Source: CAZUYC01 sp964624475
GTDB lineage: Bacteria > Myxococcota_A > UBA9160 > SMWR01
NCBI GenBank assembly: GCA_964624475.1
Contig: CAZUYC010000096.1
Coordinates: forward strand, 1 to 64,000
Direction: 5' to 3'
Length of the DNA: 64,000 bases
Below, piece after piece: positions 36,853-43,914 of this stretch (the stretch's first letter is position 1; every line of letters begins with the position of its first letter). The notes under the pieces are model-generated. The model searched no databases. It saw nothing but the letters and a program-made list of their open reading frames with translations, and was not told the origin of the DNA. The position numbers and the translations under genes were made by a program.

Positions 36853-37033
36853 CTAAGGAGAAGGCCGCGCTCGCCAGCCCTTCGGGTCGCGGTGACCGTG
36901 CCAGACGGCAATCACCTCGATCCTTGTCTCCTGGATCCGAAACCGCGAGACCCGGCTGCTGCGCGTCGTACCACGCCGCGGCGTCGTGGAGGTCATCCTC
37001 GGCCGCCGGCGACAGCGCCAGCGGAAGTGTCAC
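36853..37033 (-). pseudogene. Broken ParE/RelE-type toxin gene
   Basis: It starts with a GTG overlapping the antitoxin stop and reads LPLALSPAAEDDLHDAAAWYDAQQPGL, shown here as LSPAAEDDLHDAAAWYDAQQ, the start of ParE-like toxins. After the GL the frame changes and continues IQETRIEVIAVWHGHRDP to a TAG at 36853-36855. About 40 middle codons usually found in the family are missing and the join is out of frame. The toxin must be inactive. Confidence 0.75.
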
Positions 37034-37263
37034 TCCCGCTTCCGAGCCCAGAGGCGCTCGCGCACCTGCTCCCACGGACGAGCGCGCTCGGGGTGCTCGT
37101 CGAGCTCACGGAGCCGCCGATCGAGCTCCTCGCGCTGCGCGTCCGACAGCGGAAACGGCTCGTTCTCTCGCTCGGCGGCGATGCTGTCCCAGAGCTCCTC
37201 GACCAGCTCCAGCCGCTCGGCAGCGGAGAGCTTGAACAACTCCTCGCGAAGGGCGTTGGTCAT
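37030..37263 (-). CDS. Addiction-module antitoxin (orphaned)
   Basis: A 77-residue protein beginning MTNALREELFKLSAAERLEL, with LVEELWDSIA in the middle, typical of the putative addiction module component family (TIGR02574-like) paired with ParE/RelE toxins. The toxin gene that follows in GTGA overlap is broken by an internal deletion. The antitoxin itself looks intact. The 202-bp gap to the next gene holds no obvious signal. Confidence 0.8.
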   Translation of the reverse strand: MTNALREELFKLSAAERLELVEELWDSIAAERENEPFPLSDAQREELDRRLRELDEHPERARPWEQVRERLWARKRE

Positions 37264-37465
37264 GGCACCAGTCTGCCTCCAACCCGAGGATGCGGCAAGC
37301 CAGGGCCTCTCGCTTTGGTCGCCGGCCGCGCCACGAGTTCCACCACCCGCATGCAGCCCGAGAATAGCGCCAACGAGCGCTGCGTTGACACGTGCAGCCG
37401 ATCCCCGAATACTCCGTCCGCCCCGGCCCTCGCCGGCCGGGTGCAGATCCAGGGGGTCCCGGCCG

Positions 37466-37726
37466 ATGAACGACTCCTCCCGCACCCAGGGCGGGCTCAT
37501 CTGCGTGGGCGCGGTGATCGTGGGCGCGTGGTTCCTGCTCGGCCTCTTCCAGGGGAGCTACTGGGCGATCGCGCTGCCGGTCGCGGCCGTCGTCTTCTTC
37601 GCGCTCGGTCTCACCTTCTGGGTCGGCTACACGATCGCGACGATCCAGGTCGAGCCCAGCGGAGAGCCCGAGCCGCCGGCCGCGGACGCGAGCGCCGGCG
37701 ACCCCACCCGCGACGCCTCCGCCTGA
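37466..37726 (+). CDS. Small two-helix membrane protein
   Basis: An 86-residue protein with two membrane helices (about 10-28 and 33-55) and an acidic, Pro/Ala-rich tail. AGGGGG lies about 9 bases before the ATG. It precedes the glycosyltransferase cluster by 7 bp and is probably co-transcribed. I do not recognise its family. Confidence 0.55.
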   Translation: MNDSSRTQGGLICVGAVIVGAWFLLGLFQGSYWAIALPVAAVVFFALGLTFWVGYTIATIQVEPSGEPEPPAADASAGDPTRDASA

Positions 37727-37733
37727 GGCGGCC

Positions 37734-38993
37734 GTGCGGATCGCGCTGCTGACCTATCGGGGCAACATGTTCTGCGGCGGGCAGGGGATCTACGCCGCCT
37801 ACCTCGCCCGCGAGTGGCGGCGGCTGGGCCACGAGGTGCACGTGATCGCGGGTCCGCCGCTCCCGGCGCTCGAGCCCGGGATCCCGCTCCACGTGATCCC
37901 GAACGAGAACGTCTTCGGCGTGAAGCACCCGGAGTGGGCCCGGCGCGAGAACCCCTTCGGCCTGCTCTGGCCCGTGAACCTCTGGGAGCTCGGCGTCTCG
38001 CGCTTCGGCGTCTTCCCGGAGATGCAGAGCTTCGGCCTGCGCCTCTTGCTCGCCTGGCGTCGGCTGCAGGCGCGGCACCGCTTCGACGTCGTCTTCGACA
38101 ACCAGTCGCTCGCCTGGGGCCTGCTCGGGATCCGCGCCACCGGAGTGCCGGTGGTCTCGGTGATCCACCATCCCCTGCACATCGACCGCGAGGCGGACTT
38201 CGCAATCGACCCGAGCCTCGTGAAGAAGATCAAGCGCACGCTCTACTTCCCGCTCTTCATGCAGGAGCGCGTGGCGCGGCGCCTCGACCGGATCGTCACC
38301 GTGAGCGAGGCCTCGCGGCGCGAGATCGAGCGCTACTTCGGGATCCCCGAGAAGGAGGTCGACGTCGTCTACAACGGCACCGACGCGGAGCTCTTCCGGC
38401 CGATCCCCGGGACGCCGAAGGAGACCGACCTGCTCTTCGTCGGCCGCACCGAGGACCGGAAGAAGGGGATCGGGACGCTGCTCGAGGCGATGACGCTGCT
38501 GCCGCAGCGCGTGACCCTCAAGATCGTGGACGGCCGCATCCCCGAGGACGGGCTCGCCCTGCGCTTCGTGCGCCGCTACGGGCTCGAGCGGCGCGTGGTC
38601 CTGCACCGGCGCCTGCTCTCGACCCCGGAGCTCGTGGCGCAGTACTCGACCGCGCGCGTCGCCGTGGTGCCCTCCTTCTTCGAGGGCTTCGGCTTCCCGG
38701 CGAGCGAGGCCATGGCCTGCGGTCTCCCCGTGGTGGCCAACGCGGCGGGGGCGCTCCCGGAAGTGGTGGGGAGCGACGGCGAGGCGGGCGTGCTGGTCCC
38801 GCCGCGCGACCCGCGTGCGATGGCGGCAGCGATCGAGAGCGTCCTCTCGGCGCCCGAGCGCGCCGAGCGCATGGGCCGCGCCGCGCGGCGGCGCGTCCTG
38901 CGCGTCTTCCGCTGGTCGGACACCGCCGCGGGGCTCGTGGCGGTCTTCGAGGCACGGATTCGTGCTGCTCACGGTCGATCTCGAGCGGCTTGA
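37734..38993 (+). CDS. Family 4 glycosyltransferase
   Basis: A 419-residue GT4 (GT-B fold) enzyme. The N-terminal part has MRIALLTYRGNMFCGGQG-type acceptor domain residues, and the C-terminal nucleotide-sugar domain carries EGFGFPASEAMACGLPVV, the E-x7-E retaining motif. It is a paralogue of the enzyme at 39689 with the same YRG..CGGQG start. Donor and acceptor cannot be inferred. GTG start, 7 bp after the membrane protein. Its end overlaps the methyltransferase by 32 bp. Confidence 0.9.
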   Translation: MRIALLTYRGNMFCGGQGIYAAYLAREWRRLGHEVHVIAGPPLPALEPGIPLHVIPNENVFGVKHPEWARRENPFGLLWPVNLWELGVSRFGVFPEMQSFGLRLLLAWRRLQARHRFDVVFDNQSLAWGLLGIRATGVPVVSVIHHPLHIDREADFAIDPSLVKKIKRTLYFPLFMQERVARRLDRIVTVSEASRREIERYFGIPEKEVDVVYNGTDAELFRPIPGTPKETDLLFVGRTEDRKKGIGTLLEAMTLLPQRVTLKIVDGRIPEDGLALRFVRRYGLERRVVLHRRLLSTPELVAQYSTARVAVVPSFFEGFGFPASEAMACGLPVVANAAGALPEVVGSDGEAGVLVPPRDPRAMAAAIESVLSAPERAERMGRAARRRVLRVFRWSDTAAGLVAVFEARIRAAHGRSRAA

Positions 38994-39684
38994 CGTCCGC
39001 GCCGGGCAGCGCCTGCTCGACGCGGGCTGCGGCGAGGGGCGGCACTGCTTCGGCGCGCTCGAGCGCGGCGCGCGCGTGGTGGGCCTCGACCTCGACCGCG
39101 CGTCGCTGCGCCAGGGCGCGGGCGCGCTCCGCTACCGCGCCCGCGAGCTCGGGGGCTCCGGCGCGATGATCCACGGCGACGCCTTCCGCCTGCCCTTCCC
39201 CGATGCCACCTTCGACCGCGTGATCTGCTCGGAGGTGATGGAGCACGTGCACGACTACCGGGGCGCGGCCCGCGAGCTGGCGCGCGTGACCCGGCCGGCG
39301 GGCCGGATCGCGGTCACGGTGCCGACGGCGACGAGCGAGCACCTCTACCTGCGCGCGGGCGACGACTACTTCGAGTCGCCCGGCGGGCACATCCGGATCT
39401 TCCGGCCGCGCGAGCTCGCCGCCGCGCTCGGCGACGCGGGGTTCGCGACCCTCGGCGTCGGCTTCGCCCACGCCTTCCACACCCCGTACTGGGTGCTGCG
39501 CTCGATCGCGGGCCTGCCCCGCGCCGACGCGAGCCGGCTCGTGCGGGCCTACCGCGAGTTCCTGATCCGCGCCTCCGTGTCGCGCGTCCTCGCCCGCGTG
39601 GAGCGGTGGCTCAACTACTGCTTCCCGAAGAGCCTCGTGCTCTACGCCGAGCGGCGGGCCCGCCCGGCGCGGGCGGCCGGCTGA
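38962..39684 (+). CDS. SAM-dependent methyltransferase (class I)
   Basis: A 240-residue methyltransferase with motif I LLDAGCGEGRHCFG, an acidic loop in GLDLDR and a motif IV region VICSEVMEHV. It lies between two GT4 genes, so the target is possibly a sugar or polyprenyl-linked glycan. GTG at 38962 gives a 32-bp overlap with the upstream gene; alternative starts are possible. It ends 4 bp before the next glycosyltransferase. Confidence 0.83.
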   Translation: MLLTVDLERLDVRAGQRLLDAGCGEGRHCFGALERGARVVGLDLDRASLRQGAGALRYRARELGGSGAMIHGDAFRLPFPDATFDRVICSEVMEHVHDYRGAARELARVTRPAGRIAVTVPTATSEHLYLRAGDDYFESPGGHIRIFRPRELAAALGDAGFATLGVGFAHAFHTPYWVLRSIAGLPRADASRLVRAYREFLIRASVSRVLARVERWLNYCFPKSLVLYAERRARPARAAG

Positions 39685-39688
39685 CCCC

Positions 39689-40972
39689 GTGGGCCGGCCG
39701 CTGCGCCTGTGCTTCGTCGCCTACCGCGGCAGCATGCGCTGCGGCGGACAGGGCGTGTACCTCTGGTTCCTGGCGCGCGAGCTCGCGCGCATGGGGCACG
39801 CGGTCGACGTCGTCGTCGGTCCGCCCTACCCCGATGCGATGCCCTTTGCGAACGAGCTGCGCCGGCTCCCGAACGAGCTCTTCTGGGAGAAGTGGTTCCT
39901 CGGCGGCGGCGCCGAGGTGCTGCCGCGCGGCGACCCGCTGCGCGTCTTCTCGCCGCTGACCTTCTGGGAGCTCGCGGCGAGCTGGCTGGGCTTCCTGCCC
40001 GAGCCCTTCGCCTTCAGCGCGCGCGCCTTCCGGGACCTCGCGGGTCGCCTCGCGACGGGCGCGCGCTACGACCTCGTGCACGACGTCCAGTGCCTCGGCT
40101 GGGGGATCCTCGGGATCCGCGCGCTCGGACTCCCCGTCGTGACGACGATCCACCATCCGCTCACGATCGACCGCCGGGCCTCGTTCGCGCGCGACCGGAG
40201 CCTCGCCGAGGCGATCGGCACGATGCAGTTCTACCCGGCCGGCATGCAGGCCTTCGTGGCGCGCCGGATCGACCGCGTGCTCACCTCGTCCGCGTCGAGC
40301 GCCCGCGACCTCGAGCGCGACTTCCGCGTCCGCCCGGAGCGCCTGCGCATGGTCGCGAACGGGGTCGACACGAATCTCTTCCGGCCCGATCCCGCGCGCG
40401 AGCGGGATCCGAACGAGATCCTCTGCGTCGCGCGGGCCTCGGATCCCAACAAGGGCGTGCGGACCCTCGTCGAGGCGCTCGCGCTCCTGCCGGCATGCGT
40501 ACGCCTCACGCTCGTCGACGACGATGCGGCGCAGAACCCGGCGCGAAAGCTCGCCGCCGAGCTCGGTTGCGCCGACCGCCTGCGCCTCGTCGGGCGGGTC
40601 TCGATCGAGGAGCTCCTCGCGCTCTACCAACGGGCCGCGCTCGTCGTCGTGCCCTCGCGCCACGAGGGTTTCGGGCTTCCCGCCGCCGAGGCGATGGCCT
40701 GCGGCACGCCCGTCGTGGCGACCGCCGCGGGCTCGCTGCCCGAGGTGATGCGGACGGGCGGCGGGGGAATCCTCGTCGAGCCGGGAAGCCCGCAGGCCCT
40801 CGCGAAGGGGATCGCCCAGCTGCTCGAGCAGCCCGCCGCGCGCGCGGAGCTCGGCCAGCGGGGCCGCCGCGGCGTCGAGGCCGCCTATGCGTGGCCGCGC
40901 GTCGCGGAGGCGACCGCGGAGGTCTACGCCGAGCTCGTCGCGGAGTCTCGCGGGCGGCCTGCCGGCGAGTAG
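39689..40972 (+). CDS. Family 4 glycosyltransferase, paralogue
   Basis: A 427-residue GT4 enzyme with CFVAYRGSMRCGGQGVYLW near the start and the EGFGLPAAEAMACGTPVV motif in the C-terminal domain. Paralogous to the enzyme at 37734, so the two probably add related residues to one glycan. GTG start. Its last codons form the left arm of a perfect 11-bp hairpin, and its stop TAG lies in the loop (GAGTA), where the dispersed repeat begins. It overlaps the convergent methyltransferase by 49 bp. Confidence 0.9.
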   Translation: MGRPLRLCFVAYRGSMRCGGQGVYLWFLARELARMGHAVDVVVGPPYPDAMPFANELRRLPNELFWEKWFLGGGAEVLPRGDPLRVFSPLTFWELAASWLGFLPEPFAFSARAFRDLAGRLATGARYDLVHDVQCLGWGILGIRALGLPVVTTIHHPLTIDRRASFARDRSLAEAIGTMQFYPAGMQAFVARRIDRVLTSSASSARDLERDFRVRPERLRMVANGVDTNLFRPDPARERDPNEILCVARASDPNKGVRTLVEALALLPACVRLTLVDDDAAQNPARKLAAELGCADRLRLVGRVSIEELLALYQRAALVVVPSRHEGFGLPAAEAMACGTPVVATAAGSLPEVMRTGGGGILVEPGSPQALAKGIAQLLEQPAARAELGQRGRRGVEAAYAWPRVAEATAEVYAELVAESRGRPAGE

Positions 40973-41949
40973 CCGGCAGGCCGGGCTCCGCTCGCCTTCG
41001 GCTCGCTGCGCGGCGGCTTCGCCGCCTTGCGTCGCGGGGGCCCGGCCAGGATCACGACGTCGGCGAGCGATGGGAGACGGCGCGCGAACGCATCGAGCGC
41101 CTGAAGCGAGGCGAGCGCCAGCGGCGCCGGGAGGCGGGCGACGGCGCGGCTCCAGCCGGGGAAGCCCCAGGCCAGCGACACGCCCTCGACGATCTCGAGG
41201 TCGATCCACTCCCCGGCCTGCTCCCGCATCAGCGGGAGCTCGTAGCGCGTGAAGTGGTCGTGGGGCACGTCGTAGTGGCGCCGCCCGCGCGGGAGCTCGC
41301 GGCCGAGCCAGCCCTCGCGCAGCGCGTCCGCGCGCCGGGCCGCCCGGCACGCCGCCGACTCGAAGTTCGCGACGGCGAGCACCACGCGGCCCGCGGGCTT
41401 CGCGACGCGCGCCATCTCGGCGATCGCGGCGCGCGGGCGGTCGAAGTGGTCGAGCGAGCCCTTGCAGATCACCGCGTCGAAGCGGCCGGTGGCGAAGGGC
41501 AGCGCGTCGGACCAGGCGCGCACCCAGACCGGGAGCGGCCCGGGGAGCCGTCCCGAGCGGGGACCCGCACTTCGCTCGGCTTCGCCTCGCTGCGCGGCCG
41601 CTTCGCGGCCGCTTCGCGGCCATGCGCCGGCAGGTTCAATGGCGCTCCGCTCGGCTTCGCCTCGCTGCGCGGCCGCTTCGCGGCCTTGCGGGCGCGGGCC
41701 CGCGACCAGCTTCGCGAGTGCCGTCATGCGGGCGGAGGGCTCCGCGGCCACGGCGAAGGCCCCCCGCGCGGCGAGCGCCGAGGCGTCCTGACCGAGGCCG
41801 GCCGCGACGTCCAGGACGCGCTCGCCGGAGGCCACGCGGGTCGCGCGCAGGCTGCGCTCGGCCATGCGGGCGAACAGGAACTCGCTCTCGCGCGTCGAAG
41901 CGGTCGGGATCACGTCCCGCATGTCGCGATCGAGGTCGACGACGCGCAC
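40924..41949 (-). CDS. SAM-dependent methyltransferase carrying in-frame repeat insertions
   Basis: A 341-residue class I methyltransferase. Motif I is RVLDVAAGLGQDASAL, and the motif IV region is FDAVICKGSLDHFDRP. Between them about 50 residues (roughly 84-135) come from two copies of the dispersed repeat, giving REAAAQRGEAERSA twice. Removing the insert restores a normal spacing to the SDALPF segment, so this is a late insertion. The C-terminal 35 residues or so come from another copy shared with the converging glycosyltransferase gene. GTG start. Activity of the expanded enzyme is uncertain. Confidence 0.75.
   Translation of the reverse strand: MRVVDLDRDMRDVIPTASTRESEFLFARMAERSLRATRVASGERVLDVAAGLGQDASALAARGAFAVAAEPSARMTALAKLVAGPRPQGREAAAQRGEAERSAIEPAGAWPRSGREAAAQRGEAERSAGPRSGRLPGPLPVWVRAWSDALPFATGRFDAVICKGSLDHFDRPRAAIAEMARVAKPAGRVVLAVANFESAACRAARRADALREGWLGRELPRGRRHYDVPHDHFTRYELPLMREQAGEWIDLEIVEGVSLAWGFPGWSRAVARLPAPLALASLQALDAFARRLPSLADVVILAGPPRRKAAKPPRSEPKASGARPAGYSPAGRPRDSATSSA
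40956..41030. repeat. Hairpin plus GC-rich repeat copy at convergent gene ends
   Basis: GGCCTGCCGGC and GCCGGCAGGCC form a perfect 11-bp stem with loop GAGTA (40956-40982). The core CTCCGCTCGCCTTCGGCTCG follows directly, then a GGCGGCTTCGCCGCC palindrome. Layout is the same as at 27455 but the stem sequence is different. It forms the ends of both converging genes. Confidence 0.8.
41547..41690. repeat. Two GC-rich repeat copies inside a methyltransferase gene
   Basis: Copy one (41547-41621) begins CCGTCCCGAGCGGGGACCCG and continues with the CTTCGCTCGGCTTCGCCTCG core and a doubled GCTTCGCGGCC. Copy two (about 41640-41690) has the core CTCCGCTCGGCTTCGCCTCG and the GGCCGCTTCGCGGCC palindrome. 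Both preserve the reading frame of the gene on the minus strand. Confidence 0.8.
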
Positions 41950-41974
41950 GGCGCGAGCTTAGCCCTGGCGGGGC

Positions 41975-42077
41975 CGCACTCCGCTCGGCTGCGTCTCGCT
42001 GCGCGGCCGTCCCGAGCGGGCGCCCGCACTTCGCTCGGCTTCGCCTCGCTGCGCGGCCGCTTCGCGGCCTTGCGGCG
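41975..42077. repeat. Two GC-rich repeat copies in a divergent intergenic gap
   Basis: A partial copy (about 41975-42009) and a full one (about 42010-42077), the latter again beginning CCGTCCCGAGCGGGCGCCCG. They lie upstream of the methyltransferase and before the coiled-coil membrane protein gene, in a 190-bp gap that contains nothing else recognised. Confidence 0.75.
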
Positions 42078-42139
42078 CGGCCTTGCTTGGCGGAGCTCGG
42101 GGCGGCGTGATCGGGGCGGCGGTATGCTCCCACGCAACG

Positions 42140-43363
42140 ATGGCGGCCCCGCTTCCCGCCGCGCGGAAGAGCCTGGACCGGCTGGGGACCTTACGCGCGG
42201 TCTACGCGGCGATCATCGCCTACGTCGTCCTCGCGATCGCGACCGTCGAGGGCGCCCAGATCCTGCTCCAGGAGCACTTTCGCGGGGCGGTCCTCGCGGC
42301 GACCCACGTGAGCCCCGCCGGGGGCCGGGTCGTCCCGCAGATCCAATCCCGGGTGGAGACTGCCACGCGAGAGTCGGCCTGGGTCCGCATCGCGGGCGTG
42401 CGCGTGAGCCCGCTCGTGCTCGGCGCGGATGGCCGCACCCCCATCTACCTGGAGGGCCGCACCCTCCGGCCGCCGCCGAGCTCGCCCGACGAGTCCCCCT
42501 ACGCCGAGGCGGAGCTGCTGCTCCCGGCCATTGCCGAGGTCAGCGTCACGGTTCCGCTCGACTCGCTGCTGGCGGCGTCGATCTTCCTCCTCTACGGCGC
42601 CGTGCTGATCCCCTGGCTCTTCGCCTACCACCAGCGCACGGCCCGGAGCGGCGCGGCGCTCGTCGAGGCCGCGGTCACCGCCCGCGATTCCGCCGCCGAG
42701 CGGGCCCGCTCCATCCAGTCCGAGCTCGAGAAGGTGCGCGACCGCCTCGAGCGCCTCGAGCCCGCCGAGCGGGCGCAGGCGGACGAGATCCAGGGCCTCC
42801 AGCACGAGCGCGAGTCGCTCCAGGTCAAGCTGCGAGAGCTCTCGGAACGGGAGGCGCGGCTGCGCGAGCAGCTCTCCCGCACGAGCGAGCTCGAGCGCGA
42901 GCGCCAGGCGCTCGAGGACCTGCTCGAGGAGGCGGTGCAGGACCTCGGCGGGAAGGAGCGCGAGATCGGCCAGCTCGAGGAGCGACTGCGGCACGCGACG
43001 CGGCCGCCGCCGGTGAACCGCCGCTCGGCGGAGCAGCTCGGCCGTCGGCTCCGCGCGCTCTATCACCACCTCGAGATCGACGACCGCGCGCTCGACGACA
43101 TGGCGGCGCTCGGCGACGAGTCGCTCCGCCTGCGCGCCGAGGAGGCGATCAAGCGCCTCGACGCGGACGACGGGAGCGCGGCCGTGCGCCGCAAGGTGGG
43201 CGGCTTGCCCCCGGGTCTCGCGATCTTCGAGCTCGGCTTCGCGGGCAAGGGACGCATCTACTTCTGCCGCGGTCGCCAGCGCCCGCACCGGATCCTCGCC
43301 CTCGGCGGCAAGGCCAGCCAGAAGACCGACCTCGAGTACCTGAGCCGCCTCCCGGCGGAGTAG
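42140..43363 (+). CDS. Membrane-anchored coiled-coil protein with RelE-like C-terminal domain
   Basis: A 407-residue protein. Membrane helices lie near 17-38 and 139-158 with a periplasmic part of about 100 residues between. A long charged coiled coil follows (about 175-300, many ER/EL/QL heptads). The last 80 residues end AGKGRIYFCRGRQRPHRILALGG then a KTDLEYL segment, a pattern recalling RelE/HigB-like folds (split here: GKGRIYFCRGRQ and PHRILALGG). No antitoxin is next to it, so a toxin role is not assumed. Start ATG at 42140 is chosen from the hydrophobic anchor that follows. I do not recognise a named family. Confidence 0.6.
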   Translation: MAAPLPAARKSLDRLGTLRAVYAAIIAYVVLAIATVEGAQILLQEHFRGAVLAATHVSPAGGRVVPQIQSRVETATRESAWVRIAGVRVSPLVLGADGRTPIYLEGRTLRPPPSSPDESPYAEAELLLPAIAEVSVTVPLDSLLAASIFLLYGAVLIPWLFAYHQRTARSGAALVEAAVTARDSAAERARSIQSELEKVRDRLERLEPAERAQADEIQGLQHERESLQVKLRELSEREARLREQLSRTSELERERQALEDLLEEAVQDLGGKEREIGQLEERLRHATRPPPVNRRSAEQLGRRLRALYHHLEIDDRALDDMAALGDESLRLRAEEAIKRLDADDGSAAVRRKVGGLPPGLAIFELGFAGKGRIYFCRGRQRPHRILALGGKASQKTDLEYLSRLPAE

Positions 43364-43406
43364 CGCGAGAAGCGAGAAGCGGGGACGGAGCGGAGAAGCG
43401 GAGAAG

Positions 43407-43517
43407 CGGGGACGGTGTTCAGATGTTTCGAATTTTCAGATTCTCTCTAAGGGCTCCAGAGAGTCTCTCGTGGTGAAGGAGAATCTGAAAATTCGAAACA
43501 TCTGAACACCGTCCCCG
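43407..43517. repeat. 39-bp perfect inverted repeat of low GC, REP/MITE-like
   Basis: Arms at 43407-43445 and 43479-43517 are exact reverse complements over 39 bp, with a 33-base loop. The arms begin CGGGGACGGTGTTCAGATGT and contain an AT-rich TTTCGAATTTTCAG part, unlike the surrounding DNA. On the right, an 18-bp unit with CCGTCCCCGTCCCGGGTC is repeated twice; on the left are gagaagcg repeats. It lies between two convergent genes, where its RNA would be a strong terminator, but composition and ends suggest a mobile palindromic element. Confidence 0.9.
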
Positions 43518-43542
43518 TCCCGGGTCCCGTCCCCGTCCCGGG

Positions 43543-43914
43543 TCAGGCCAATCCGAGGGCGCGGCGAAGCGTGGCCTTGAGGCGGGCGTCGTCCCAGGGC
43601 TTCGTGATCAGCGCGCAGACCCCGGCGGCCTCGAGCGCGGAGCGCGGGATCTCGTCGGTGACGCCCGTGATCAGCATGCGCGCGGCGTCGGGCCGCCGGC
43701 GCGCCGCCGCCGTGAGGAGCGCGAGGCCGCTCCCCCCCGGCATCTTCTGGTCGGAGACGATCGCGTCGACCGGGCGCGCGTCGAGGATCCCCAGCGCCTC
43801 GGCGGCGCTCTCGGCCGTCAGGATCTCGAAGCCCTCGCGCCGGAGGCAGCGGCGGAGGGCCGAGAGGATGCGCGCCTCGTCGTCGACGAGCAGCACGCAG
43901 GGCGGGTCAGACAT
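43543..43914 (-). CDS. Single-domain response regulator
   Basis: A 123-residue stand-alone receiver: acidic pair in LLVDDEARIL, acceptor in SDQKMPGGSG, and lysine in ITKPWDD. Residue pattern resembles REC domains often found with HD-GYP or hybrid kinases. It overlaps the kinase gene upstream by 8 bp and is presumably its phospho-partner. No output domain is present. Confidence 0.88.
   Translation of the reverse strand: MSDPPCVLLVDDEARILSALRRCLRREGFEILTAESAAEALGILDARPVDAIVSDQKMPGGSGLALLTAAARRRPDAARMLITGVTDEIPRSALEAAGVCALITKPWDDARLKATLRRALGLA

Noticed and set aside
43367..43406. Possible CRISPR-like repeats (gagaagcg)
   Set aside because: Units are short and adjacent with no unique spacers or cas genes; they flank the inverted repeat only.
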